Assembly (NCBI RefSeq): GCF_032362555.1
Contig: NC_083523.1
Location: 7,973,501-8,037,500, forward strand
Reading direction: 5' to 3'
Length of the DNA stretch: 64,000 nt
Origin: Amyelois transitella
Lineage: Eukaryota > Arthropoda > Insecta > Lepidoptera > Pyralidae
The translations under genes were made by a program, and so were the position numbers. The notes under the pieces are model-generated. The model was not told the DNA's origin. It did no database searches and worked only from the letters and a program-made list of their open reading frames with translations. Positions 1 through 10,512 of the stretch are shown here, in pieces (the first letter of the stretch is position 1; each line of letters opens with the position of its first letter).

Positions 1-264
1 GTGCCGTGTGGCTCCCGGCACCAATACAAAAAAGAATAGGACCACTCCAAATCTTTCCCATGGAGGTCGTAAAAGGCGACTAAGGGATAGGCTTACAAAC
101 TTGGGATTCTTTTTTGGGCGATGGGCTAGCAACCTGTCACTAGTTGAATCTCAATTCTATCGTTAAGCCAAATAGCTGTACGAGGCCATTCAGTCTTTTC
201 AAGACTGTTGGCTCTGTCTACCCCGCAAGGGATATAGACGTGACCATATGTATGTATGTATATG
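1..264 (+). repeat. Rep-A copy (about 265-bp SINE-like element), near full length
   Basis: Reference copy for the family. It starts at GTGCCGTGTGGCTCCCGGCAC, which can fold as a hairpin, and carries the blocks CATGGAGGTCGTAAAAGGCG, GGCGATGGGCTAGCAACCTG and CAAGACTGTTGGCTCTGTC. It ends in GACGTGACC plus an (ATGT)n tail. About 35 copies or fragments occur in the window on both strands. Orientation is assigned from the tail at the 3' end. Confidence 0.9.
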
Positions 265-784
265 TACGAGGTACGGCTGTGCCTACGATCCCAAGGTGGG
301 TAAAGTTAATATACCCACCTTGATTCATAGTTTTACACTAGATGAGAATACTTACCCCTTTGTCTTTTGATCTTGTGATTTGACATCCAATTAGAAAGAG
401 ATGAAAGGTTAATATTCTAAAGCTCTATCATGTAGGTTATTATCAAAGGATGGTGTAACTTATATCACTAAATTAATGTTTGCTGATTCATATCACATTA
501 CTCAGATAGGAATATTCAGAAGTTTTTGGAGTTTGCACACACACGATTATGAGGTAATCTTATCTCCATATGATTCGCACTTTCAAGGTCACGAAAATTG
601 TAAACAAAATAGTTTTGGCTTCGTGCATTGTATACTTGATGACCGGTTTGTAATTTTTCAATGAAAAATGCAGAATAATCTAGATGAGTCGCAAAAAATT
701 TCCGATTGTAATAACTTTTAATTGAAATTCTTTGATGGGAAACATGCTTATACTTGAATGTGGCTTATCATGCATATTCAAGCA

Positions 785-1055
785 CTAGCTGTGCCCGGGA
801 CTTCGTCCGCGTGGAATAGTTATTTTGGGCATCAAGGATGAATAATTTACCCCATTTTTTTTGCACATTTTCCATTATTCCTTCGCTCCTAATAGTTGCA
901 GCGTGATGTTAAATAGCCTAAAGCCTTCCGATTCCGATAAATGGTATATTTTACACAAAAAGAATTTTTCAATTCGATCCAGTAGTTCCTGAGATTAGCG
1001 TGTTTAAACAAACAAACAAACTCTTTTCTCTCTCAGAGCTTTAAAATATTAGCGT
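785..1055 (-). mobile_element. Lep1-like non-autonomous Helitron
   Basis: Minus-strand copy: the plus strand starts with CTAGCTGTGCCCGGGACTTC, the reverse of the Helitron 3' end (hairpin plus CTAG), and finishes in the (AAAC)n/CTCTT 5' part of the family. There is no coding capacity. Confidence 0.85.
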
Positions 1056-1232
1056 AGTAAGTGAAGTGTAGATACACTTTCGTAATGAACGGACGGTACG
1101 GGACGGTCCCATTGCTTTAATCATTGCGTATCAGCGGATCCCACTTTCTTCTTCTTCCTCCTGTCTTGAGCCCGGTTACATCCACACCACTCGATTCCAT
1201 ACTTATATATATATATTTTTTATTCTCAACAG

Positions 1233-3530
1233 AGGCAGTGTCCTGCCTACTGAAGGCTATTGAGATTTACACCGACATGGGCCGGTTCACAGTCGCCGCT
1301 AAACAACACCAGGTAAGATATCTTTACACACAGCTGAAACCTGCATTGGCATCGAATATAATTATGTATACGTACTTGCTGTAAAATTAAAAATTTATAA
1401 AAGAGTACACTGACTGACCTGTCAATACACAGCTCAAACTGCTGGGTCTAGAGATGTGAAATTTGGTAAATTTTGAAGGACACTATTAATTTATTTACTT
1501 TAAACTTTATTGCACAAAAGGCAAATGTACTTAATGCCGTTTGGCATTCTCTACCAGTCTACCAGCTGACCAAATAGAAAATCTTTAAGTTGGTGGTGCG
1601 ATAAAGTGCACATTAATACTGCAAAATACAGCCATTATAAACAAAATACATAACTACATGAAATACATACAAAATACATGTAACAATAAATACATATATA
1701 CATATACAAAAATAAAATACCCATTTGGATGACTTATTGTGTATGGCATGCCTCATTTCTTAAGAAATTACTTCCAATAAGCCTCCAACAAGAAAATATA
1801 AAGAAAGGCATTAGCTCCTTATATGGTCTAGGAGAGCACATTTAGCTGACTAAACATTATGCCCAATTAGGCCTGAGCATACTCCAATAATAAATATGTG
1901 TTGTTTTGTCAACAGGTCATAGCCGAGCTGTACGAGACAGATTGCGTTGATCTCGCCAGAGCAATGCAGCATTACGAACAAGCTGCGGATTACTTCCGCG
2001 GAGAGGAGTCAGTAGCCTCCGCCAACAAATGCATGTTGAAACTTGCCCAATACGCGGCTCAGATGGAGCATTACGACAAGGCCATACAGATCTATGATCA
2101 GGTAACTAGTTAAATAGATCCAGTAATTGCTTAGTCATTTGATGTCTTTATATAGGCGATGGGCTAGCGACCTGGCACTATTTGAAACTTACTTCTATCA
2201 TTCAGCCTAACAGCTGAACGTGGCCTGTCAGTCTTTCAAGACTGCTACTCCAAGGCAAGTGATCTAGACGTCATTGTATGTAATTCTTGTAGAGGTCAGA
2301 TAGGAGTGGCGTTGTTTAAAAACCTGTCTCACCCAATTCAGGATCCATGGTCAAAGGCGAACCCTAAGCTCCTCTCCAGAGTGGTGAGGATGTAACCTGG
2401 ACTAACGCCTGGAGAAAGAAGATAATATCCAATTGGCATGACTCGAGGTGCCAAACCAACAGTCTTGAAATTATGTCACAGAAATGATGGATTAAGATTC
2501 AAATAGTGGCAGGTTGTTCTCATCGCCTACAAAAATTCCAAGTTTAACATGAACATTACCCTTTTCTCCCTGTTTATGTGATTTGTAATTTATAACTTCT
2601 ACCTTCTAGATGTTCCAGTTGATATATTAAATAATTTTTATCAGACAGACTCTGAACGCCATTTTGTCTATTACAGATCTCAAAATCGGCCGTAGAGAAC
2701 TCCCTGCTAAAATATAGCGCCAAAGACTACATGTTCCGAGCGGCGATCTGTCACTTGTGCGTGGATCTTCTGAACGCACAACATGCCCTCGAGAAGTATT
2801 GCAGTATTTACCCGGCCTTCGCTGACACTAGGGAGTGCAAACTTATCCGGGTAAATTGTTGTTCTATTGTTATACTCTTGGTTATAAATTACTGTTATGC
2901 TACCTCAGCAAAAGGACCTTATGAATCATAGACATATATCTTGCTAGACCCCGCATTCGTGTGTATGTTGTTGGCGTCAGAAAAGAATTACAAATTAGCC
3001 CCTTTCCAAAATATTTCCAATCCACATTTTGAGCGTTCCAACGTTCAGAGTAAATTCTTGTAAATTGAGTAGATAGAAATGAAGATAGAATATATGTATC
3101 ATCTGATTAGACAGTTTGAATCACCAACATAGATCTAGCTAGGCACCGTGACTGTATGCTATGCGCGACAAATCCTATGGCAAACGGGTGAAAAATGAAC
3201 CTCTTCATGAAGGTTTTTCGACCTGTGTGGCACTATGAGCTGGATTATTGAAATTTGTAATTTTACTGGACTTTTACTCATGATCTTCTTGCGTTGTCTA
3301 TCCACCTTTTATTGGTCTTACTTTTACCCAATTTTTTTTTAAATCCATTTCAATAAAATCTGTTGCCTTTTTATTTCCAGGATTTAATCGAACACCTTGA
3401 AGAGCAAAACATAGACGGATTCACCGAGACCGTAAAGAATTACGATAGCATATCCCGACTGGACCAGTGGCACACGACCATGCTAGTGCGCATCAAGAAA
3501 CAGATCAGCGACAACGCCGATCTACGTTGA
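1233..3530 (+). CDS. alphaSnap: alpha-SNAP (soluble NSF attachment protein), C-terminal 195 residues, 5' exons outside window
   Basis: Exons 1233-1312, 1916-2101, 2677-2850 and 3381-3530 join in one frame, all with AG/GT borders, and end in TGA at 3528-3530. The product has the TPR-like helical repeats of alpha-SNAP, with family blocks such as [36 protein letters not shown] and [15 protein letters not shown], and ends in the conserved C-terminal ...DLR. Alpha-SNAP is a cytosolic adaptor that binds assembled SNARE bundles and recruits the ATPase NSF; the leucine next to last in the family is needed to stimulate NSF. About the first 100 residues of a usual 290-295 are missing because the window starts inside an intron. 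Rep-A and another repeat copy lie in intron 2. I see no frameshift or lost family block. Confidence is high from sequence recall; no search was run. Confidence 0.97.
1497..1580 (-). repeat. LINE 3'-end fragment (TTTATTGCAC family)
   Basis: The block ACTTTATTGCAC followed by GGCATTCTCTACCAGTC recurs in related form near 9903, 42103, 54298 and 59652. It looks like the reversed 3' end of a non-LTR element. Class is inferred only. Confidence 0.5.
2153..2284 (+). repeat. Rep-A, 3' half
   Basis: Diverged GGCGATGGGCTAGCGACCTG block to GACGTCATTGTATG, in alpha-SNAP intron 2 (window numbering). Confidence 0.8.
2286..2432 (+). repeat. Rep-D dispersed repeat copy
   Basis: Shares GAGGTCAGA...GGAGT, AAAACCTG.CTCACCCA and AGGATCCATGGTCAAAGGC with copies at 10377, 25232, 36140 (minus), 47743 (minus) and 52541. 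The class is unknown to me. Confidence 0.75.
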
Positions 3531-6500
3531 AACAACCAACGCATTTTGTCAAGTCAACGCTATCAACGCCGCGTGAGTGTCTACACATTTATATCCCTAT
3601 GGTTTTCTTGTTGAGCTCTTTTCTTGTTTAAATTGAGAACTTCACGTTCGAAATTTGTAAAAGCAATATCATATCGTTTCAATATATTAAAAAAAAAATG
3701 GACAATTCAATACAAAATTCAGTGTTTTTTGTACTGAACTGTACATTTAGATAATTTTTTTTTGCTAATAATTAATTTGTTAAGAATTTATGAACATCGT
3801 AGTAATTAATCTCAACACTAGAGTAATTGGAATATCAATTTCTGAGTTAGCAATATACATTAAAAAGCTTGTTGGTCTATAATGTTGTAATTTTTAAATA
3901 TCATTATTTATGGTATTCTATGAAAATTTTATGTATAATTGATGAAATTATTATGACAACAAAGTATTGTGATTGGATCGAACATCAATGTCGCATAAGT
4001 GATTAATGTGGGTTAAAAATTGTTACTTTTTGTAATTATGATTGTGTTTTATAATTTCTTTTGTTTATAATTTTACTGTCCAAAAGACACTAATATTTAG
4101 ACAACGAACTTTTTGCATTAAAGATAATCATTTTTAGACCATTATCAAAACATGGAGTTAACTGGTAGAGAAGAGACCTCTTACGAAAGGAGAGAAAGAT
4201 AAAATTATGAATCGTAATCTTTCTTTAAATAATGACATCAATTTAATTTCCATAATTATCTACTCTTCTTTTTTTTGTCTTTCTTATGTATATATAATAA
4301 TATCTTATAATAAAGGACGTTATAAAAATCCTCCCGAGGAATGTTAAATAACTTGGTACCTACATATTAACACGTCTATAGCCCTTGCGGGTAGACAGAG
4401 CCAGCAGTCTTGTAAAGACTGAAATGTCATGTTATGAACAATCTTGTTTTAAGAAATGATAGAAGCCATTTGTGCTCAAATGTGGATGAGAATGTTGAAT
4501 GGCGGCGTTGGGCGGTTAATTTTCTTAATTAACTTTAGTAGAATCATTATGCCTATTTCGATATAATGTTAGGCGCGTTTTACTTTGTTGCACTGTCGTC
4601 TACAAGTTAATGTTAAGATGTTCAAGTCGTTATCCTATAATGTTGATTGACATATAAGGAAGTAACGTTTTCATATTACTATTATATATTCACGACAAAT
4701 AATTTGTCGTCTTCTATTTGGGGTCTATGGTCCACTTGAAACACTTTTTATAAAACACTAGTATAGACAAGATACAGTACATATATCATGTGTTTATCCC
4801 ATGCGGGATAGTATGTAGAGATGAGATTCAGATAGGGACAAGACATGACATTATACTATTGTTATAGGTGGGTTCATTCACAATATTTAAAATAGCAAAA
4901 TATTTAGATTTTTTATACTATTTGTTCAAATCTGTACGATTTCATGTTCAATGTATGAAAATAAACCACTTCATACATATTCTTTTCATATAAGTACTGA
5001 TAATTTTGACTTCATAATGTGGCGTCAGATTATCTTTTAAAAAATCTTGGTCTTGCTGCATTCAAGAGAATAACAGATACCATCACTTTTATTCATTTCA
5101 TTCTCGACGTCAAACTGTTTTCTGAATCCTCTTTCATGAATTATTCCACGCCATTATTTGCTATATGAATGGACTGGACATTTAATTTAAAGAGTCATCT
5201 TTTTTACTTTATAAATTGATCATTGTAGTCTTATTAACATTGAGTTCCTTTAAATATATGAATGACGACAGTGTAACATAGTATTCTAGTATTCAAGATT
5301 AGGTCGTTTAAATTTAGGCATTAATTTGGGTATAATCGACGTTTTTTAATAAATAGTATCGGTACATTACGACGTTATGTTAAGTACACTAATTTGAGTC
5401 CAAAGGTACTCCTATTTAATTTATGTTCATTGTTATCACAATGTAAACCGGTTCTGTACCCTTTTTGTATCGTATATTTTATTTTTAACCGTATTTACTA
5501 AAAAACAATTGATATAAAGTCCAATCCCAATATGGCGGCGGACGCCATTTTGTTTTTACGACATTTCGTTGTACCATGGATTGGATCTATTCTCACTTAG
5601 AGTTAAATATTTATAACATTTATTTTTGTTGTTGTAAATATTGTCTGTTTCGTTATAAATAAATTTTATATTTATATTTGTTTTCTTTTTATTTTTCCTT
5701 TTTTCATCTTTCATTAGATTGTAAGCAGCTTGATTGTACTAAGGTTTCTTACACATGCGCTGTTCAATCCGTGTGTACGTTTTCTTAGATTGTAATTGCA
5801 TGGTGAATCATGGATTTACGAGAATTATTGATATTAATACTCTAAGGTACATTTGCCTTAATAGTAGGCTTAAATTTTTGGTGAAATCAGTATTAGAATA
5901 GAGCATGCGATATCGATATCGTCCGTTGTAGTCGACGTGTATTCATACTTTTTCCTATACATTTTTAACAAACATTCACATTTAATACAAAATTAATATT
6001 TTGTAATAATAATTATGTACTGCAAGTAGATAAAATATGTAAAACTTAAATTTATAAATTTTAAAGGATAGGTGATATTGAAACGTCCCAGAATTATGTA
6101 AATGAACCGAAAAATAACAAATGACACAAAAGGGCAACGACGTTAACTCAGTCATACACGAATATTTTAAAGGACTTATCCGTGCCTGAAGTAAGGCTAG
6201 ATTTTTGAATCTCTTGTTATCAAATTGTCCGCCTTATATCTGAAATGAAACAACATAAATATTTAAATTAAGAATCACCTCCCTGAGCTCCAATTGGAAC
6301 TGAACTCTGCCTGTGATTCTGCTATTAGTGTTGCCATGAATAAAAAAATATTATAACATTATTATCTGAAACAGAAAAAAATCTATGGCAGTATACTCGT
6401 ATGTTTATTTCAGAAGGCCTAGCCAGAAATTATGAGCCAGGGAATGTTAATATTTTTAAAATAATCGTTGACAGTTTGTTTTTTTTTTTAATATACACAA

Positions 6501-6740
6501 TGCGTTAGATATCGCATGCCAACAGCCTAGTATTAAAGTTTCGCATCTTTAACATAACCATAGCAAAGGCAGTTAAGTACATTGTATCGGCACATTCATA
6601 TTCGTTTATTGTAAAATAAAGTGTTAATAAAGATAAACTGTTTTATTTTTTACTGCTCTGACTGAAATATCACGTTCAGCTGGAGATGAGATTAAGATAG
6701 TGACAGGTTGTCAGCCTATCGATTTAATAAATACATAAAT
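3531..6740 (+). other. alpha-SNAP 3' UTR and downstream intergenic DNA
   Basis: No coding region is visible. AATAAA-type signals occur near 4956, 5348, 5655 and 6615, so the 3' UTR could be from 1.4 to 3 kb long; the cluster near 5650 followed by T/G-rich DNA is the likeliest end. A minus-strand Rep-A fragment lies at about 4371-4440. The rest is AT-rich unique-looking sequence. Confidence 0.5.
4371..4440 (-). repeat. Rep-A 3' fragment
   Basis: CACGTCTATAGCCCTTGCGG and AGACAGAGCCAGCAGTCTTG, the reverse of the Rep-A 3' end, lying in the presumed alpha-SNAP 3' UTR. Confidence 0.8.
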
Positions 6741-6840
6741 ACAGTCACGTCTATATCCCTTGCGGGGTAGACAGGGCCAACAGTCTTGAAAAGACTGACA
6801 GGCCACGTTCAGCTTTTTGGCTCGATGATAGAATGGATCA
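6741..6840 (-). repeat. Rep-A 3' fragment
   Basis: CACGTCTATATCCCTTGCGG to the CGATGATAGAATGGATC block, directly abutting the SINE tail at about 6841. Confidence 0.85.
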
Positions 6841-7362
6841 AATAAATAAATATATACGGGACAAAACCACCGATTGTGTTAGCCTCGAAGTAAGTTCGAA
6901 ACTTGTGTTACGAGATACTAACCCAACGATAATATATCTATACATATAATAAATCTATAGAAGGGTCAATTCTGTACATTGAAAATATTGAAAAAATAAA
7001 TAGCAGGGGGTGTTACTGGATCGATACCAAACACAAATATGTGATTAAAAAAATTTTTGTCTGTCTGTATGTTCAGGCATCACGTGAAAACTAACGGTTC
7101 GATTTTGATGAAACTTGGTATAATTATACCTTATTATCCTGGGCATAAAATAGGATACTTTTTATCCTGAAAAAATACGAAGAAAAAAAATCTTAATTTT
7201 TCAGTTTATTCATAGACGTTGTTCTGTAGAACCGCGAACACACGTTACGTTACCCGCAGTGGATTCAGCGCCGTAACCTGTAGCACCGAAAGTCGGATTT
7301 AGCTTGAACCGTTTGCGGCACACGCGGGTCGCTACTAATTACTATGAAAAAAATACTTTAGT

Positions 7363-9103
7363 CCGGTCAATCTAGACATTCGAAGCTACATTAAGCTGAA
7401 AATGAGTATAATTGTTTAAAACACAATCATAAGCATTAAGTATTTCAAAATTTCCCATGATTCCAGTTTAAGAAAAAAAATTACCCAAGGTCAAAGGTAA
7501 AAAAAGGGTGTTTCGCGATTTCCTTCAAAACGGTAAGTTTTTCAAATCGGAAAATTACCTCAGACATAAATTGTAGATCATAAAGTTATCTATGAAAAAG
7601 GTATCAATAATTTTGTTCAATAAAGCTACCGCTTCTGAGATTTAACGATGCAAAAAGTTGCAAGCGTCATAATATGTACACGTTTCCACGCCACCTCTGA
7701 GGTAGTGTACTATTAGCGCGTTTTTTTTAACATTTTTATTATTAAACTTGAAAAAGTCTGAAATAGGTTAGATTAAACACGTGTTTTCACTACGCAGTGG
7801 CACTCAAGACTAACTTACGCATTTATTATTAAAAAAAATTAGAATAACCCTAAGTGAAGAAAATCATCTTACGACAATAATAGAGATTACAATTAAATCA
7901 AATTAAAACTAAAACTACTTATAAAAAGAAAGAAGAAAGATGACTCCAAACTAAAATTTAATTTATAAATTGTACAGTCCCTGCATAGTATCAACATGCG
8001 GGAGTGTGCCCAGAAGGCTGGCAGCATTGCCAACTTGAATGGCAATGCTGATTCTCTGAGCCAGATAATTTCCAGCCCTCCGGTCAAGAGATAAGTACCT
8101 CAATCAGCTATTTGGACAATTGTCGGAAAAGCTGATGGTCAGATAGGCCCCCGGTCCCTGAGTTCTACCCCAAAAGGTTCAAAAGTATAGGTATTACCGA
8201 TACCTACATATTTGCGCCTTTTGAGGTTTTTTGCCTCATTTGAAGCAGAACCGGCCTGAGATTTAGTAACCTGAAGATGAGACGGCGCAAGTAGCATCCC
8301 ACACCAAAGGCCGCCCCAATCTCCAGGGTACCAAAATCATACCATCCGGTCTCTTGGCATCATCCCGAGCCAGACCGTTTGGCTCTAGAACGGCTGGAAC
8401 ATGGATGGTGGCAAGAGCACGGAGGATTATATTATTTAGGGCGGCATGGTGCCCTAAAAGGCCAGCACTCCTAGGGCATGAGAGGCCGTGGTGTCCATAG
8501 CCGTCAACGGTATCCCCGCAAGGACTACTATTATTAAAGACTAACGGTATTTCATGTGTTGAGCATTCTGAGATAAAGCAGGTATACGACCCTAGCCACG
8601 TACACAATTAAACAGAGAGACAGATGTTGTCTCAAGGTTTCACTACAGTATAAATGAAGGGACTGGGTTTCATTATACTTATGTATATTTTATATTTTGA
8701 ATTCAAGTTAAAATTACCGACAGAACAATATTTTTACTTATATAACTGCTACACAGAGTATATACGAGACGTGCTTATGCATATTATGACGCTTGCAACT
8801 TTTTGCATCGTTATATCTCAGCTTATTGAAAAAAAAAATTGATTCCTTTTTATAGATAACTTTATGATCTACAATCTATGTCTGAGGTAATTTTCCGATA
8901 AAACCTGCCATTTTGAAGAAAATCGTGAAAACCCCATTTTTTTACCTTTGACCTTGGGTAATTTTTTTTCCTTAAACCGGAATCATGGGGAATTTTGAAA
9001 TAATGCTTTTGATTGTGTTTTAAACAGTTATACTCATTTTCAGCTTGATGGGAATTAATGTAGCTTCATTCTTATTTTTTGGTCTAAATTAACCGGACTA
9101 CTT
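7363..9103. repeat. large imperfect inverted repeat, arms 7363-7690 and 8765-9103
   Basis: Matching blocks in opposite orientation include AAGCTGAAAATGAGTATAA, TTACCCAAGGTCAAAGGTAA and GCAAAAAGTTGCAAGCGTCA. The arms are roughly 85% alike by eye and flank a central segment of about 1.07 kb. Confidence 0.9.
7965..8607 (-). pseudogene. decayed retroelement pol C-terminus with PD-(D/E)XK-like nuclease block
   Basis: The minus-strand open stretch 8607-8263 shows [14 protein letters not shown], then [17 protein letters not shown] and, after a spacer, [13 protein letters not shown] followed about 15 residues later by VWD resembles a PD-(D/E)XK-type nuclease core. I know this block only as the C-terminus of reverse-transcriptase-like ORFs found widely in invertebrate genomes. 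Further along, in another frame, 8068-7965 reads QRISIAIQVGNAASLLGTLP and ends in a stop, the usual end of the same ORF type. Frameshifts lie between the two parts and no RT core is present. It is therefore a dead fragment carried inside the Helitron. The exact retroelement clade is uncertain. Confidence 0.6.
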
Positions 9104-9587
9104 ACTACAGAACGCGAACTCAACAGCAGTAGCTCAATAGAGGGATCTCCTTAATTATTATAGGCCTAGCCGTAATTGGGTCCAATAGATATTTATAAGA
9201 TGTCATTGTCAGAGTTACTCAAAATGGAGAAATAAACCATCCACGCGAAGACCGACATCCGCGCGGACGGAGTCGCGGGGGGAAGCTAGTTTATAATAAA
9301 TACTTATATAGATAAACATCCAAGACCCAGGCCAATCAGAGAAAGTTCGTTTCTCATCATGCCCTGGCCGGGATTCGAACCCAGGACCTCCGGTGTCACA
9401 GACAAGCGCACTACTGCTACGCCACAGAGACCGTCAAAAGAAGAATATGAGATGAGATCTACACATTATCACTACATAAGTAGTATACAGCAAAGTCGCC
9501 TCCTGCGTCTGTCCCAATGTCTCTATGTACATATGTATGCTTAGATCTGTAAAACTACGTGGATGATCACTAGTAAGAAAGAAGAAA

Positions 9588-9697
9588 AGACTTTTATTTG
9601 ACCTCAACCAATGTTGTTAAACCATACGTTTTGACAATTATTAAGCGATATGAAGTATCCTATAGTAATGAATAAAAATTTTGAATTTTGAAAAGCC
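9588..9697 (-). repeat. Rep-C LINE 3' UTR fragment
   Basis: Its reverse strand matches 35735-35830: AATTTTTATTCATTA, TATAGGATACT, ATCGCTTAATAATTGTC, then GTATGGTTTAACAACATTGG. Confidence 0.75.
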
Positions 9698-9902
9698 ATA
9701 TTAGGATTGTCGTCGTCTTGCAAAGCACGCAGTTTTAAAGCTGTCGATTAAAACTAAGAATGAGGATGCAATATAAAATCGTTATTACTGATAGTGACTT
9801 ACTACTTACCATTTCTAGTATTTTTATATCCTTGGTGCATCATATAATTTGTTGTATTGTATTTCACGTTATGGAAGAAGAATTGCCATAGGTTATTTAT
9901 TT

Positions 9903-10000
9903 ATTTAAACCTTTATTGAGCCTCAAATGTATGTAAGTATATTATGTTGACTTAATTCTCTACCAGTCAACCTTTGGAAAATACCAAACAGTTTAATAAT
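9903..10000 (-). repeat. LINE 3'-end fragment (TTTATTG family)
   Basis: CCTTTATTGAGCCTCAAATG followed by CTCTACCAGTCAACCTT, related to 1497-1580 and 59652-59775. Confidence 0.5.
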
Positions 10001-10376
10001 TCGGTGAGTATTAGGAAAGAATATTATTCTTATTTCTATGGGCTTGCCTACTTAGTATTTTGCGAACTACCTAATCATTTTGTAAAATTAGAGCATTCTA
10101 CGTAAGCGTTTGTATCGAAAATAATTTCTTTGAATCGGCCGCTGCGTCACTCTTTTCAGTCCAACTTTTTCAATAATTCATAGGGGTCGCAGGTGGTTCA
10201 TTGTTATTCTTGCGGCGGGAGTAAACACGATAAGGTTTTTTGGAATTGTCTGGATATTAGTCAAAACAGTTTTTTACTGATAATATCTAGTGCACATTTT
10301 ATCATCATCCAATGAAAAAAATATAAATTTAAGACCTTGTTGTACTGATATTATGCAAATAAAAGTTTGAATTTGA

Positions 10377-10512
10377 ATGTGGGTAGAGTTCCCCTGCAAA
10401 GGTTGCGGCATTGGATGGGAGTCGCTTCGTTTAAAAACTTGACTTACCCAGTCTAGGATCATGGTCAAAACGGACCCCGGTCTCCTCTCTAGAGACGAGG
10501 ACAAACACCAGA
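10377..10512 (+). repeat. Rep-D copy
   Basis: GGTAGAGTTCCCCTGCAAAG to the CTCCTCTCTAGAGACGAGG block. Confidence 0.75.

Larger units (their letters stand above)
6937..9289 (+). mobile_element. 2.35-kb non-autonomous Helitron with internal inverted repeat
   Basis: It begins TCTATACATATAATAA and ends with a GC-rich hairpin (CCGCGCGGACGGAGTCGCGG) then CTAG. The flanks are A at 6936 and T at 9290, the A|T target expected for Helitrons, inside a SINE. Segments 7363-7690 and 8765-9103 are imperfect inverted copies of each other (about 330 bp). A decayed retroelement pol fragment lies between them on the minus strand. No Rep/helicase ORF is present, so mobilisation would need an autonomous relative. 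Confidence 0.85.
6841..9436 (-). mobile_element. tRNA-derived (Metulj-like) SINE, split by a Helitron at 6937-9289
   Basis: The SINE lies on the minus strand. Its 3' tail and body are at 6841-6936 and its tRNA-like head at 9290-9436, ending in the reverse of GACGGTCTCTGTGG. Joining 6936 to 9290 restores the body seen in the intact copy at 48547-48804 without loss. The B box (reverse of GGTTCGAATCCCGG) is near 9370. The A box has small changes. Confidence 0.88.
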
